This document shows, one piece after another, positions 1 through 10,264 of a stretch of 56,478 nucleotides of DNA. A program made the position numbers and the translations under genes. Every line of letters begins with the position of its first letter. Position 1 is the first letter of the stretch. The DNA is from Ruminococcus sp. (GTDB lineage Bacteria > Bacillota > Clostridia > Oscillospirales > Ruminococcaceae), in assembly GCA_017526445.1 (NCBI GenBank), contig JAFXRI010000039.1:1-56478 (forward strand), given 5' to 3'. Under the pieces are notes generated by a model. The model did not search any database. It was not told where the DNA came from and worked only from the letters and a program-made list of their open reading frames with translations.

Positions 1-166
1 ACCGCACAACCCACGGCTAACGCCTCTGCACGTCATCTGCTTGCCAGCTTTCCGTCATATTACCCAAATTCTCCTTGACTTGCGCCAGCAAACCTGCGTC
101 GAATTTAGGCAATCTGACGAAAATCTGGACGGCGCATCTGACGCACAGGGGTTGTGCGGTATTGCC
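1..166 (+). mobile_element. MITE-like repeat, copy A (divergent, cut by window start)
   Basis: This is the third and most divergent member of a repeat family also found at 1273-1483 and 37624-37833. It shares the left end (ACCGCACAACCC), the block CGTCATCTGCTTGC and the right end GGGGTTGTGCGGTATTGCC. It lacks the inner hairpin with arms CGGGCG/CGCCCG and the one with arms AGCTCAA/TTGAGCT. No transposase is encoded, so it can only be non-autonomous. It sits just past the terminator of the AEC permease gene. The first few bases of its left terminal repeat lie outside the window. Confidence 0.75.
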
Positions 167-176
167 TAAACAAAAT

Positions 177-236
177 AAGGAGCTGCTTCGGCGGCGGTCT
201 TTGCAGACCGTCTGCGGAGCTGGCTCCTTTTTATTT
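177..236 (-). terminator. Bidirectional intrinsic terminator after the AEC permease gene
   Basis: Outer arms AAGGAGC (177-183) and GCTCCTT enclose an inner GGTCT/AGACC hairpin. The stem is followed by TTATTTTG on the minus strand and TTTTTATTTT on the plus strand. The gene ends at 256 on the minus strand, so this is its natural 3' end. Confidence 0.75.
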
Positions 237-255
237 TCATATAATTTCAGCATCG

Positions 256-1176
256 CTACATCAGCTTGGTGCATACCGCCACCAGTATCGGCAGGGTTAT
301 ACCCGAGAGCAGGGTAGTCACCGCGAAGTATTCCGAGCAACGCTCCGGCTTCTTGTCAAAGAGCACCGCAAACATCGTTCCCGTGGTCGCCACAGGGCAG
401 GCCGCCGCAATGGTTATGGTCAGTATCACCAGCTCCGGCGCCGGAGTCAGACACATCAGTGCGTAGCATAGCATCGGCACCGCGATCAGCTTCATACCGC
501 TGACTATGTACAGCCCCGGGTTCTTAAAAGCTTTTATAAAATTCGTCTGAGCCGCAGCCGAACCCGCTATCAGCATCGCCAGCGGAGTGTTCATCGAGGA
601 AACATAATCCAGCGACGCCGCAGGTACTGCCGGCAGCCTTATGTTCGTAAGGAAGAAGGTCAGTCCCACCACCACAGCTATGACCGAGGGGTTCTTCATT
701 GCTTTGATCAAGGAGGAGAAGTCCCTTTCTCCCTTCATCAGCATAAACCCGTGAGTCCATACCAGCAGATTGAACAGCGTCACATAGGCTGTCAGATATA
801 AAACGCCCTCCTTGCCGTATATGCCGTTGACCAGGGGTATGCCTATGAACCCGCAGTTGGAGTATATGCAGGCGAACCGCTCGATGTCAAAGTCCGGACG
901 GCTTTTGCGTATTACAAGAGTCGAGAAGATTATCGCCGCCGCAAAGGTTATCGCCGACAGCAGGAAAGCCCAGGCCAGACCGCCTAAAAGCTTGCTGTCC
1001 CGCTCGGTCTGATAGGACATAAATATCAGCAGGGGATTGACGATGTGCAGCTCCACCGACGACAGCTGCTTGGTGCCCTCCTTGGAGATCACTCCGCGGA
1101 AAGCGCAGAACGCCCCCAAAAGCAGTATCAGGAACATTATCGCTATCTGCTTGCCGATCAGCAGCCCGTTGTCCAT
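256..1176 (-). CDS. AEC (auxin efflux carrier) family permease
   Basis: The 306-residue protein is almost wholly hydrophobic, with about ten predicted membrane segments. It has the two-half AEC layout, including an N-terminal segment with NPLLIFMSYQ and a central CGFIGIPLVNGIYG (Asn/Gly-rich loop) typical of the family. Such carriers move organic acids or other small anions; the substrate cannot be read from sequence. I chose the ATG at 1176 because GGGGGTACGGGT lies just before it. The open frame runs further upstream, into the MITE copy, but has no membrane-protein character there. It is a single gene between MITE copies A and B, transcribed away from copy B, whose end may supply its -35 box. 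Confidence 0.85.
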   Translation of the reverse strand: MDNGLLIGKQIAIMFLILLLGAFCAFRGVISKEGTKQLSSVELHIVNPLLIFMSYQTERDSKLLGGLAWAFLLSAITFAAAIIFSTLVIRKSRPDFDIERFACIYSNCGFIGIPLVNGIYGKEGVLYLTAYVTLFNLLVWTHGFMLMKGERDFSSLIKAMKNPSVIAVVVGLTFFLTNIRLPAVPAASLDYVSSMNTPLAMLIAGSAAAQTNFIKAFKNPGLYIVSGMKLIAVPMLCYALMCLTPAPELVILTITIAAACPVATTGTMFAVLFDKKPERCSEYFAVTTLLSGITLPILVAVCTKLM

Positions 1177-1202
1177 ACCCGTACCCCCTTGCTTACAATG
1201 CT

Positions 1203-1250
1203 TTCGCCGATCCCATCGTCCCGCAGCCGGGACAATGATCGATCGGCGAA
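1203..1250 (-). promoter_or_regulatory. Long hairpin in the leader of the AEC permease gene
   Basis: Arms TTCGCCGATC (1203-1212) and GATCGGCGAA (1241-1250) are exact complements. They enclose a second exact stem, GTCCCG/CGGGAC (1218-1233). It would begin almost at the predicted transcription start and end before the ribosome site. Read on the plus strand it is followed by TTATTCTTTTT, so it could also stop plus-strand transcription. The role is inferred. Confidence 0.5.
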
Positions 1251-1277
1251 TTATTCTTTTTACTTTGTATATGGCAA
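1250..1277 (-). promoter_or_regulatory. Candidate hybrid promoter for the AEC permease, -35 from the MITE end
   Basis: On the minus strand TTGCCA (1272-1277) and AATAAT (1250-1255) are 16 bp apart, each matching the sigma-A consensus at 5 of 6 positions. Most of the -35 box is the terminal TTGCC of MITE copy B. The element may therefore drive the permease gene, but this rests on sequence alone. Confidence 0.4.
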
Positions 1278-1483
1278 CACCGCACAACCCGCGGCTTGCG
1301 CCTCTGCACGTCATCTGCTTGCATATTTTCCGTCATAGCACACAAATTTTCCTTGCCGGGCGAAAAGCGAATTGGTCTTCGCTCGCCCGTCTGCGTCAAA
1401 TTTATGCACTCTGACGAAAAATCTCAGCTCAACTTTATTGAGCTTGCGCGTGATCTGACGCACAGGGGTTGTGCGGTATTGCC
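1273..1483 (+). mobile_element. MITE-like repeat, copy B (211 bp, complete)
   Basis: The element begins GGCAACACCGCACAACCC and ends GGGTTGTGCGGTATTGCC, giving terminal inverted repeats that match at 17 of 18 positions. Inside are a hairpin with arms CGGGCG+AGCGAA and TTCGCT+CGCCCG around TTGGTC, and a second with arms AGCTCAA/TTGAGCT nested in TGCGTCA/TGACGCA. Copy C at 37624 is nearly identical over its whole length. One extra base extends the ends (TGGCAA..TTGCCA), with TA outside on each side, so a TA target duplication is possible here. That pattern is not clear in the other copies. It lies between the thrH stop and the AEC permease promoter. Confidence 0.85.
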
Positions 1484-1555
1484 ATAGTATTCTCCGGAAA
1501 ACACTTTCCCCGCCATAAGACGGGGAGATGTGTATTCTTTATGCTCCCGGACCTG

Positions 1556-2164
1556 TCAGTCCATAGCCTTTTTGATAGCCTTCAGCAGCTCGTCATAAGT
1601 CTCGAATGCTTCAAGATCGGGGTTCTCAGCCTTGATAGCATCAGTGCTCTTGAACAGGAAGCCTGCCTTGCTGGCACGGATCATTCCAAGATCGTTGTGG
1701 CTGTCGCCGGAAGCGATAGTCTCAAAGCCTACCGACTGCAAAGCTTTTACAGTGGTGTACTTCGACTTCTCCACTCTCATCCTGTAGCCTGTGATCTCGC
1801 CGTCAGGAGCCACTTCAAGAGTGTTGCAGAAGATGGTAGGCATACCCAGTTTCTTCATGAGAGGTCCTGCGAACTGTGTGAATGTATCGCTGAGGATTAT
1901 TACCTGGCAGCAGCTTCTCAGCTCGTCAAGGAACTCCTTCGCGCCGGGCATGGGATCTATTTTTGCTATCGTTTCCTGGATCTCCTTCAGACCGAGACCG
2001 TGCTCCTTCAGGATGCCGATGCGGTACTTCATAAGCTTGTCGTAATCGGGCTCGTCACGGGTGGTCCTTTTCAGCTCGGGAATGCCGCTGGCCTCCGCAA
2101 AAGCGATCCAGATCTCGGGAACGAGAACTCCCTCCAGGTCGAGACAGGTGATGTACATTGCCAT
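1556..2164 (-). CDS. thrH: ThrH-type phosphoserine phosphatase / homoserine phosphotransferase
   Basis: This 202-residue HAD-superfamily enzyme carries the ThrH signature rather than the SerB one. Motif I is CLDLEGVLVPEIW near residue 7, with Asp-Leu-Glu in place of the usual DxD pattern. TTRDEPDYD follows, then LSDTF (motif II) and ASGDSHND (motif III/IV). ThrH of Pseudomonas removes phosphate from phosphoserine and can pass it to homoserine, joining serine and threonine synthesis. The start at 2164 follows GGAGG by eight bases. It has its own promoter (2205-2233) and is monocistronic, downstream of the rpoC terminator. The family is clear; the in vivo balance of the two activities is not. 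Confidence 0.9.
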   Translation of the reverse strand: MAMYITCLDLEGVLVPEIWIAFAEASGIPELKRTTRDEPDYDKLMKYRIGILKEHGLGLKEIQETIAKIDPMPGAKEFLDELRSCCQVIILSDTFTQFAGPLMKKLGMPTIFCNTLEVAPDGEITGYRMRVEKSKYTTVKALQSVGFETIASGDSHNDLGMIRASKAGFLFKSTDAIKAENPDLEAFETYDELLKAIKKAMD

Positions 2165-2204
2165 AGTTTTATCCTCCAGTTAATATAATGATCTTATGCT
2201 AAAG

Positions 2205-2233
2205 ATTATAGCACACTTTTCCGAATTATTCAA
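2205..2233 (-). promoter_or_regulatory. Promoter of thrH
   Basis: On the minus strand TTGAAT (2228-2233), a 17-bp spacer and TATAAT (2205-2210) precede thrH. The leader is about 35 bases with a GGAGG ribosome site. The rpoC terminator lies just upstream, so thrH is a separate transcription unit. Confidence 0.8.
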
Positions 2234-2314
2234 GACCATTCTATCAATTCTCACTCATTTGGTAGGAATGAACAAAAACCTTCGATCAAGTCAACTCCCC
2301 TTTGTTCCCGCCGC

Positions 2315-2351
2315 AAAAAAGCGTTCTCCCCGAAACAGGAAGAACGCTTTG
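2315..2351 (-). terminator. Intrinsic terminator after rpoC
   Basis: Read on the minus strand, arms AAGCGTTCT and AGAACGCTT enclose a 13-base loop and are followed directly by a T run. It begins about 20 bases past the rpoC stop codon and separates rpoBC from thrH. Confidence 0.9.
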
Positions 2352-2369
2352 ATCTTACATTTCTGCTTT

Positions 2370-5300
2370 TCAGAATGAAATATTCTCGCCGGAAGCAGCA
2401 GGCTGAGTGTGAACGCTTTCGTTCTTGACGATCTGCACGTTATTATAGACCTCCATACCTGTACCTGCAGGGATGAGTTTACCGATAATAACGTTCTCCT
2501 TAAGACCTGAAAGCCTGTCTTCCTTGCCCTTGATAGCTGCATCGGTAAGAGCCTTTGTGGTCTCCTGGAAGGATGCGGCAGCAAGGAACGAATCGGAGTT
2601 GCTCGAAGCCTTGGAAATACCCTGGAGCACAGGAACAGTCTTAACAAGCGATGCGTTTATGTCGCCTGCATCGATCTGCTTCTGGATCTCTGCATTGATC
2701 TCAGCCACCTCATGCTTGTCAACAAGCGAGCCGGGGAGCAGATAGCTGGAGCCGGAATCCTCGATCTTCTCCTTCTTCATCATCTGTCTTACGATAACCT
2801 CGATGTGCTTATCGTTGATATCAACACCCTGCAGACGGTAAACCTTCTGTACCTCGGTGATGATATAGTTCTGAACAGCCTCCTCACCGTTTACAGCGAG
2901 GATGTCAGCAGGATAGATCGAACCGTCTGTGATGGACTGGCCGGCAGTAACGACCTGACCGTCGGTAACGATGATCTTGTCGCCGTAGGAGATCTGATAG
3001 GTCTCCTGCTCGGGGTTCTCGAGGTCCTGACTGGTAACGATGACCTGTCTGGTCTTCTTTGTCTCAGAGATGCGCACTTCACCGGCGATGCGGGAGATGG
3101 TGGCAGCGCCCTTGGGACGTCTGCTCTCGAACAGCTCTTCAACACGGGGAAGACCCTGAGTGATATCCTCCGCAGAAGCGATACCGCCTGTGTGGAAGGT
3201 TCTCATAGTCAGCTGAGTACCGGGCTCACCGATGGACTGGGCAGCGATTACGCCGACAGCCTCGCCCACCTGTACGTCCTTGCCGTTTGCGAGGTTAGCA
3301 CCGTAGCACTTGGCGCATACGCCGTGCTTGGCTTTGCACTGTAAAACGGAACGGATCTTGATGCGGTCCTTGCCCTCTGCACGCAGAGCGGCTTCAACGA
3401 TCGCAGCATCCTTGACGTTCATCAGTCTGTTGTGGGACATTATCTTCTCGCCGGTCTTGGGATCCTTCAGATCCTCGCAGAGGTATCTGCCCACGAGTCT
3501 GTCAGCAATAGTCTCAAGAACACGTCCGCTGACGATCTCAAATACGTCGATACCGTCTGTGGTACCGCAGTCAGCCTCGTGGATGATAACATCCTGCGAT
3601 ACGTCAACAAGACGTCTTGTAAGGTAACCGGAGTCAGCAGTACGCAGAGCCGTATCTGCCAGTCCTTTACGGGCGCCTCGGGATGCGATGAAGTATTCGA
3701 GTATGGTAAGACCTTCACGGTAGTTGGCTCTGATAGGCATCTCTATAGTCGAACCGGAGGTGTTTGCGATAAGTCCGCGCATACCTGCCAGCTGTCTGAT
3801 CTGGTTGATCGAACCACGGGCACCGGAATCAGCCATCATATTGATGGGGTTGTAGGGATCAAGCCCGGCTTTCAGAGCCTCGGTGACCTTGTCAGTAGCC
3901 GAGTTCCAGATCTCGATGAACTTCTTGGATTTCTCCATTCTCGAGATGTAACCTCTCTTGTACTGACGGTCGACCTTGTCAACGAGGGCGTCAGCTTCTT
4001 CGAGGATAGCCTTCTTGGCCTCAGGTATCTCAGCGTCGCAAACAGCCACGGTGATACCCGATTTGGTGGAGTATTTGTAGCCCATAGCCTTGATCTTGTC
4101 CAGTACCTCGGAGGTAGCGGCAGTGCCGTGCTGCTGTATGCAGCGCTGGATGAGGTCGGACATCTGCTTCTTCTTGATAAGGAAGCTGATCTCCAGCTCG
4201 TGAGCCAGTTCGCTGTTTGTTCTGTCAACATAGCCCAGATCCTGAGGGATAGCCTCGTTGAAGATGAGCCTGCCGACTGTAGCATCTATAAGCTTGGAGG
4301 ACTTCTTGTCTCCGTTGCGTCTTGTGACTCTTACCTTGATAGCGGCCTGCAGCGATACCTCGCCCTGGTCGTAGGCCATAAGAGCCTCGTTCACGTCTCT
4401 GAACACCTTGCCTTCGCCCTTTTCACCCGGTCTCTGGAGAGTCAGGTAGTAGGAACCGAGCAGCATATCCTGAGAAGGAACAGCCACAGGGCTTCCGTCG
4501 GAAGGCTTCAGCAGGTTATTGGCTGCCAGCATAAGGAATCTTGCCTCAGCCTGAGCCTCGGCCGAGATAGGAAGGTGAACGGCCATCTGGTCGCCGTCGA
4601 AGTCAGCGTTGAACGCTGTACAAACCAGCGGGTGGAGCTTGATAGCTCTGCCCTCTACGAGTATCGGCTCAAATGCCTGGATACCCAGTCTGTGCAGGGT
4701 AGGCGCACGGTTGAGCATTACCGGGTGGCTCTGGATAACATTCTCAAGAGCGTCCCATACTTCGGGCTTTGCGCGGTCAACCATCTTTCTTGCCGACTTG
4801 ATATTGATCTGGGGATTGGTGTCCACAAGTCTCTTCATAACGAAGGGCTTGAACAGTTCCAGAGCCATCTCCTTGGGGAGACCGCACTGATACATCTTGA
4901 GCTCAGGACCTACAACGATAACCGAACGTCCGGAGTAGTCAACACGCTTACCGAGAAGGTTCTGACGGAAGCGTCCCTGCTTACCCTTGAGCATATCGGA
5001 CAGCGACTTGAAGGCTCTGTTGTTGGGGCCTGTAACAGGTCTGCCGTGACGGCCGTTGTCTATAAGGGCGTCCACAGCCTCCTGCAGCATTCTCTTTTCG
5101 TTTCTCACGATGATGTCGGGAGCTTCCAGCTCCAGCATCCTCTTGAGACGGTTGTTTCTGTTGATGACTCTCCTGTAGAGGTCATTGAGGTCGGAGGTAG
5201 CATATCTGCCGCCGTCCAGCATTACCATAGGTCTCAGATCGGGCGGTATAACGGGAACAACGTCCAGCACCATCCACTCGGGGCGGTTGCCCGAAGCGCG

Positions 5301-5951
5301 GAAAGCCTCCACGATCTCCAGTCTCTTGAGCAGCTTGATGCGCTTCTGGCCGGAAGGAGTATCCGCCAGTTCATCCTTGAGCTCCTTGGAGAGCGTATCC
5401 AGATCGATCTCGCACAGCAGCTCCTTGATAGCCTCTGCGCCCATGCCGACCTTGAAGCTGTCCTCATCCCACTTTTCTCTTGCCTCCATAAGCTCGCTCT
5501 CGCTGAGCAGAGACTTCTTGGTGAGATCGGTCTCGCCGGGATCTATAACGATATACTTGGTGAAGTAAAGAACTTCCTCCAGTCTCTTCTGGGATACGTC
5601 CAGCATCTGGCCGATCCTTGAAGGTGTGCCCTTGAAGTACCAGATATGTGAAACGGGAGCAGCCAGCTCGATGTGGCCCATTCTCTCACGTCTTACCTTA
5701 GCTCTTGTTACCTCAACGCCGCACTTCTCGCAGATCTTGCCCTTGAAGCGTATCTTCTTGTACTTTCCGCAGTGACACTCCCAGTCCTTGGTCGGTCCGA
5801 AGATCCTTTCACAGAAAAGTCCCTTGACCTCAGGCTTCTGGGTGCGGTAATTTATGGTCTCCGGCCTTTCGACCACGCCGTAAGACCATTCTCTGATCTT
5901 ATCGGGGGAAGCAAGGCCGATCTTTATTTTTTCAAAGCTGTTGAATTCCAC
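2370..5951 (-). CDS. rpoC: DNA-directed RNA polymerase subunit beta'
   Basis: The protein has 1193 residues, normal for Clostridia. It begins [19 protein letters not shown], the usual beta' N-terminus. The zinc-binding CHCGKYKK...CEKCGVEV lies near residues 60-80. The catalytic magnesium motif [12 protein letters not shown] is near residue 445, and a second zinc site has [13 protein letters not shown]. The bridge-helix/trigger-loop region includes [16 protein letters not shown]. The start codon is GTG at 5951, with AGAGGG upstream. It is co-transcribed with rpoB, about 140 bp away. Unusually, no rpsL-rpsG-fusA follows; the unit ends at the terminator at 2315-2351. Confidence 0.98.
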   Translation of the reverse strand: MEFNSFEKIKIGLASPDKIREWSYGVVERPETINYRTQKPEVKGLFCERIFGPTKDWECHCGKYKKIRFKGKICEKCGVEVTRAKVRRERMGHIELAAPVSHIWYFKGTPSRIGQMLDVSQKRLEEVLYFTKYIVIDPGETDLTKKSLLSESELMEAREKWDEDSFKVGMGAEAIKELLCEIDLDTLSKELKDELADTPSGQKRIKLLKRLEIVEAFRASGNRPEWMVLDVVPVIPPDLRPMVMLDGGRYATSDLNDLYRRVINRNNRLKRMLELEAPDIIVRNEKRMLQEAVDALIDNGRHGRPVTGPNNRAFKSLSDMLKGKQGRFRQNLLGKRVDYSGRSVIVVGPELKMYQCGLPKEMALELFKPFVMKRLVDTNPQINIKSARKMVDRAKPEVWDALENVIQSHPVMLNRAPTLHRLGIQAFEPILVEGRAIKLHPLVCTAFNADFDGDQMAVHLPISAEAQAEARFLMLAANNLLKPSDGSPVAVPSQDMLLGSYYLTLQRPGEKGEGKVFRDVNEALMAYDQGEVSLQAAIKVRVTRRNGDKKSSKLIDATVGRLIFNEAIPQDLGYVDRTNSELAHELEISFLIKKKQMSDLIQRCIQQHGTAATSEVLDKIKAMGYKYSTKSGITVAVCDAEIPEAKKAILEEADALVDKVDRQYKRGYISRMEKSKKFIEIWNSATDKVTEALKAGLDPYNPINMMADSGARGSINQIRQLAGMRGLIANTSGSTIEMPIRANYREGLTILEYFIASRGARKGLADTALRTADSGYLTRRLVDVSQDVIIHEADCGTTDGIDVFEIVSGRVLETIADRLVGRYLCEDLKDPKTGEKIMSHNRLMNVKDAAIVEAALRAEGKDRIKIRSVLQCKAKHGVCAKCYGANLANGKDVQVGEAVGVIAAQSIGEPGTQLTMRTFHTGGIASAEDITQGLPRVEELFESRRPKGAATISRIAGEVRISETKKTRQVIVTSQDLENPEQETYQISYGDKIIVTDGQVVTAGQSITDGSIYPADILAVNGEEAVQNYIITEVQKVYRLQGVDINDKHIEVIVRQMMKKEKIEDSGSSYLLPGSLVDKHEVAEINAEIQKQIDAGDINASLVKTVPVLQGISKASSNSDSFLAAASFQETTKALTDAAIKGKEDRLSGLKENVIIGKLIPAGTGMEVYNNVQIVKNESVHTQPAASGENISF

Positions 5952-6092
5952 TGACAGTACCCTCTTTCTGTTGTTTGACTCCTGTCAGAGCCGGATCGGA
6001 CACAGGTCCTTTCCGGACTGACACGATACTTTGCTTGCGGTTTCTGAGGCAGCACCCGCATCTGCGTTTCGGCTGCCCTGGACTTTTCAGGC

Positions 6093-9000
6093 TCAGAAAT
6101 AATCGGGATCGTCGTCGAAGTTGCCGATCTCTTCACCGTTCATGTCTCTGACGTAGTCATCCTCCAGCTCGGAAACGCCGTCCTCATCCTCAGCCATAAA
6201 GCCGTCGGAAAGATCACCGTCATCGAGACTGAAATCCATATCCTCGTCAGATGCGAGGGAGGACTTGGGAATGAAATCGTCATCGTCGTCAAACGACTGC
6301 TTGAGGTCGATGCAGTTTCCGTCGGTATCAATGACATTGATGTCAAGACCGAGGGACTGGAGCTCCTTGACAAGAACTCGGAATGCCTCGGGGATACCCG
6401 GAGTCGGAACGTTCTGACCTTTGACGATAGCCTCATAGGTCTTGACTCTTCCGACAGTATCGTCCGACTTGACGGTGAGGATCTCCTGCAGCGTGTAGGC
6501 TGCACCGTAAGCTTCGAGGGCCCAGACTTCCATCTCACCGAAACGCTGACCGCCGAACTGTGCCTTACCGCCGAGAGGCTGCTGGGTAACCAGTGAGTAA
6601 GGACCTACAGAACGTGCGTGGATCTTATCGTCAACCAGGTGGTGGAGCTTGAGGTAATACATATAGCCCACAGTTACTTTATTGTCGAACTTTTCGCCTG
6701 TTCTTCCGTCATATACGGTGAACTTGCCGTCCTCGTGCATCTCGAGGGCGTGAGGATTGATTATCTCATCCATTGTATGGAGAGTGAACTCATCGTTCTT
6801 GTGCTCTTCGTGGAGCTTCTGAGCTTCTCTGAAGCACTCTCTGATATCTGCTTCGTGAGCGCCGTCGAATACAGGTGTCATGATCTTCCAGCCAAGAGCC
6901 TTGCAGGCCATACCCAGATGTACCTCCAGCACCTGACCGATATTCATACGCGAAGGAACGCCGAGAGGATTGAGCACGATATCCAGCGGAGTACCGTCCT
7001 CCAGGAAAGGCATATCCTCCTGCGGGAGTATCCTCGAAACAACACCCTTGTTTCCGTGACGTCCGGCCATCTTGTCGCCGACGGAGATCTTTCTCTTCTG
7101 AGCGATATAGCATCTTACTACCATATTTACTCCGGGAGAGAGCTCGTCGCAGTTCTCTCTTGTGAATTTCTTTACATCAATGATGATGCCGGCCTCACCG
7201 TGAGGAACTTTAAGGGAGTTGTCCCTTACCTCTCTTGCCTTTTCTCCGAAGATAGCTCTCAGCAGTCTTTCCTCGGCAGTAAGCTCGGTCTCGCCCTTGG
7301 GCGTTACCTTGCCGACCAGGATGTCTCCCGATCTTACCTCGGCACCGATGCGGATGATACCGTTCTCGTCCAGATCCTTCAGAGCATCGTCGCCCACGTT
7401 GGGGATATCTCTTGTGATCTCCTCAGGTCCGAGCTTTGTCTCACGGCACTCTATCTCATATTCCTCAATGTGGATCGAGGTGTACTTATCCTGTCTAACC
7501 AGATTTTCATTGAGCAGTACAGCGTCCTCGTAGTTGTAGCCTTCCCAGGTCATAAAGCCGATGAGGGCGTTTTTACCCAGTGAGAGCTCACCGTTGGATG
7601 TCGCAGGGCCGTCGCCTATTACCTGTCCCTCAGTGATATGCTCGCCCTTCTCGACGATAGGTCTCTGATTGGTGCAGGTGCCGGCGTTGGATCTCTTGAA
7701 CTTGGTCATAGTGTAGGTCCTGAGACTGCCGTCCTCCTCGCGGACGACGATCTTGTCAGCATCAACGCTCTCAACTACACCGTCAGCCTTTGCGACCACC
7801 GCAACGCCCGAGTCAACGCAGGCCTTGTACTCCATACCTGTTCCTACGATAGGAGACTCTGTCTTGAGCAGCGGCACGGCCTGTCTCTGCATGTTCGAGC
7901 CCATGAGGGCACGGTTGGCGTCGTCGTTCTCCAGGAAGGGGATGCAGGCGGTAGCCACAGAAACGACCATCTTGGGCGATACGTCCATGAAATCGATCTT
8001 GTCTCTCTCGATCTCCAGGATCTGGTCGCGGTATCTGCCGTTGACCTTGGCTCTTGCGAACTTATGGTCTTCGGTCAGGGGCTCATTGGCCTGAGCCACC
8101 ATAAAGTTATCCTCAATGTCGGCGGTCATATATACCACTTCATTGGTAACGACGCCCGTGGCCTTATCGACTCTTCTGTAAGGAGCTTCGATGAAGCCGT
8201 ACTCGTTGATCCTTGCGAAGGATGCGAGATAGGAGATAAGTCCGATGTTAGGGCCTTCAGGAGTCTCGATAGGGCACATTCTGCCGTAGTGCGAATAGTG
8301 AACGTCACGGACCTCAAATCCGGCGCGGTCTCTCGAAAGACCTCCGGGGCCGAGGGCGGAAAGACGTCTCTTATGGGTAAGCTCAGCCAGGGGGTTGTTC
8401 TGGTCCATGAACTGCGACAGCGGCGATGAACCGAAGAACTCCTTGATAGCTGCGGTTATAGGTCTGATATTGATAAGGGCTGTGGGAGTAACTACCTCCA
8501 GATCCTGAGACTGGGTGTTCATTCTCTCACGGATGACTCTTTCCATTCTGGTGAAGCCGATGCGGAAGGTGTTCTGCAGCAGCTCGCCTACCGAACGGAT
8601 ACGTCTGTTGCCCAGGTGGTCGATGTCATCCACATCGCCCACGCCCTCGCAAAGATTGAGGAAGTAGGATATAGTTGCAACGATGTCGTCGATGGTGATG
8701 TGCTTGGGTACCAGCTCGTCAACTCTTGCGGCGATGTTGTCTCTGAGCTCCTCGTCGTTCTCGCTCTCCTCGAGGATCTGCTTGAGTACGGGGAAGGATA
8801 CCTTCTCGTTCACGCCGAGATCGGTAACGTCAAAGCCGATGTATCCGGAAATATCCACCATGCTGTTGCCGATGATCTTGACTTCCTTCTCCTCCAGCTT
8901 GGTGTCGTGCTCGCCGGTAGCGGGATCGATGATGACTTCCTTTACCTCGACCTTGATATAGGCCTCGGGAACGCCGGCCTGTTCAATCTCCATAGCCCTT

Positions 9001-9944
9001 GCATAGGAGAGAGTCTCGCCTGCTTCAGCGATGATCTCACCTGTGAGGGGATTGACAACGTCTCTCGCCAGAAGGTGACCGGACAGTCTCGAACCTACGC
9101 CGAGCTTCTTGTTGTACTTGTATCTGCCGAAACGTGCAAGGTCATATCTCTTGGCATCGAACAGCAGGTTGTTCAGATGAGTGGTAGCCGAATCCACAGT
9201 AGCAGGCTCGCCGGGACGAAGCTTGCGGTAGGTCTCCAGCAGAGCCTCTTCATGATTAGCGGTGTTGTCCTTGATAAGGATCGTCTGGTTGATGCGCTCG
9301 TCAACGCCGAAGAGAGCCTCGATCTCCTCGTTGGTGCCGAAGCCGATAGCTCTTATAAAGGTAGTGAGAGGGATCTTTCTGTTCTTGTCGATACGGACAT
9401 ATACGACATCGTTGGAATCCATCTCGTACTCGAGCCATGCGCCGCGGTTGGGGATAACGGTGGTCCTGAACAGGTCCTTGCCGTTCTTGTCCTTATCCGA
9501 AGCGTAGTAAACGCCGGGTGAACGCACGAGCTGTGAAACTATGTCACGCTCCGCGCCGTTGATAACGAATGTACCGCTGTCGGTCATAAGAGGGAAGTCG
9601 CCCATATAGACTTCCGACTCCTTGATGACGCCGGTCTCGGTATTGGTAAGTCTCGCGGTCACTCTCAGCGGTGTGGCGTAGGTAACGTCGCGCTCCTTGC
9701 ACTCAGCAACGGTGTACTTGGGGGTATCGTCAAATCTGTAATCGACGAAACTCAGCTCCATCGTGCCGTTGTAATCGGTGATAGCGGCTACGTCCCTGAA
9801 AACCTCCTTGAGTCCTTCATCGAGGAACCACTGATAGGAATTTTTCTGCACCTCGATCAAGTTAGGCATTTCCAAGATCTCATTGATCTTTGCAAAACTC
9901 TTTCGGGTATTTTTGCCAAGCTTCACTTCCTTGACATTCACCAT
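6093..9944 (-). CDS. rpoB: DNA-directed RNA polymerase subunit beta
   Basis: The protein has 1283 residues. The rifampicin-binding segment (near residues 500-530) reads [18 protein letters not shown] then LSALGPGGL, with the Asp, His and Ser positions that determine sensitivity all wild type. The last ~85 residues are a strongly acidic tail rich in Asp and Glu that ends DDDPDYF; acidic tails are common in Firmicutes RpoB. A GTG at 9956 is in frame, but it touches the AAGGAG ribosome site. The ATG at 9944, eleven bases after that site, gives the expected [14 protein letters not shown] start. Ribosomal genes rplJ-rplL do not precede it. Confidence 0.98.
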   Translation of the reverse strand: MVNVKEVKLGKNTRKSFAKINEILEMPNLIEVQKNSYQWFLDEGLKEVFRDVAAITDYNGTMELSFVDYRFDDTPKYTVAECKERDVTYATPLRVTARLTNTETGVIKESEVYMGDFPLMTDSGTFVINGAERDIVSQLVRSPGVYYASDKDKNGKDLFRTTVIPNRGAWLEYEMDSNDVVYVRIDKNRKIPLTTFIRAIGFGTNEEIEALFGVDERINQTILIKDNTANHEEALLETYRKLRPGEPATVDSATTHLNNLLFDAKRYDLARFGRYKYNKKLGVGSRLSGHLLARDVVNPLTGEIIAEAGETLSYARAMEIEQAGVPEAYIKVEVKEVIIDPATGEHDTKLEEKEVKIIGNSMVDISGYIGFDVTDLGVNEKVSFPVLKQILEESENDEELRDNIAARVDELVPKHITIDDIVATISYFLNLCEGVGDVDDIDHLGNRRIRSVGELLQNTFRIGFTRMERVIRERMNTQSQDLEVVTPTALINIRPITAAIKEFFGSSPLSQFMDQNNPLAELTHKRRLSALGPGGLSRDRAGFEVRDVHYSHYGRMCPIETPEGPNIGLISYLASFARINEYGFIEAPYRRVDKATGVVTNEVVYMTADIEDNFMVAQANEPLTEDHKFARAKVNGRYRDQILEIERDKIDFMDVSPKMVVSVATACIPFLENDDANRALMGSNMQRQAVPLLKTESPIVGTGMEYKACVDSGVAVVAKADGVVESVDADKIVVREEDGSLRTYTMTKFKRSNAGTCTNQRPIVEKGEHITEGQVIGDGPATSNGELSLGKNALIGFMTWEGYNYEDAVLLNENLVRQDKYTSIHIEEYEIECRETKLGPEEITRDIPNVGDDALKDLDENGIIRIGAEVRSGDILVGKVTPKGETELTAEERLLRAIFGEKAREVRDNSLKVPHGEAGIIIDVKKFTRENCDELSPGVNMVVRCYIAQKRKISVGDKMAGRHGNKGVVSRILPQEDMPFLEDGTPLDIVLNPLGVPSRMNIGQVLEVHLGMACKALGWKIMTPVFDGAHEADIRECFREAQKLHEEHKNDEFTLHTMDEIINPHALEMHEDGKFTVYDGRTGEKFDNKVTVGYMYYLKLHHLVDDKIHARSVGPYSLVTQQPLGGKAQFGGQRFGEMEVWALEAYGAAYTLQEILTVKSDDTVGRVKTYEAIVKGQNVPTPGIPEAFRVLVKELQSLGLDINVIDTDGNCIDLKQSFDDDDDFIPKSSLASDEDMDFSLDDGDLSDGFMAEDEDGVSELEDDYVRDMNGEEIGNFDDDPDYF

Positions 9945-9972
9945 AGGCTTGATCACTCCTTAACATTATCGC

Positions 9973-10010
9973 TGCCCGCACACCGCCTGTCCGGAGCGGA
10001 AAGCGGGCAA
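9973..10010 (-). promoter_or_regulatory. Hairpin in the rpoB 5' leader
   Basis: On the minus strand GCCCGC and GCGGGC form an outer stem with a CCGC/GCGG inner stem. It lies inside the roughly 160-base leader between the rpoB promoter and its ribosome site. There is no T run after it, so it is not a plain terminator. A regulatory or stabilising role is only a guess. Confidence 0.4.
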
Positions 10011-10111
10011 AAAATTAACAAATCGTTCACGGACGCTCTGCCGTTTTTCCTTGTATTTCCTTTTAAAAAGGCACAAAAAAGGGCAGAAAATCCATTATGA
10101 TGCATTTTACA

Positions 10112-10140
10112 ATTATACACCCGTATAATTCAAATGTCAA
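10112..10140 (-). promoter_or_regulatory. Consensus sigma-A promoter of rpoBC
   Basis: On the minus strand TTGACA (10135-10140), 17 bp and TATAAT (10112-10117) match consensus exactly. The region from here to the rpoB start has no gene. It holds an A/T-rich leader with TTTTTT-containing tracts and one GC hairpin. The stretch 10141-10264 between this promoter and the next gene shows nothing else I can name. Confidence 0.9.
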
Positions 10141-10264
10141 GGATATGCTGCCCCTGAAATATTCGATTTGTAGGGTTGCACAAAGCTAAAAGCCTTTACA
10201 CCCGAAAAGTTCTACGATTGAATTTCTGTGACATAGGAGTAAATTTTTAATGAACAAGAGGCCT

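Noticed and set aside
1296-1487. A 63-codon open frame inside MITE copy B, repeated in copy C (37646-37837)
   Set aside because: The frame is kept only because the two repeats are almost identical. It has no ribosome site, is not kept in copy A, and the protein is unlike any known one.
3432-5621. A 729-codon open frame on the plus strand opposite rpoC, and similar long frames opposite rpoB and hisD
   Set aside because: They are antisense shadows of highly biased real genes; the translations are low-complexity in Leu/Val/Ser and have no ribosome sites.
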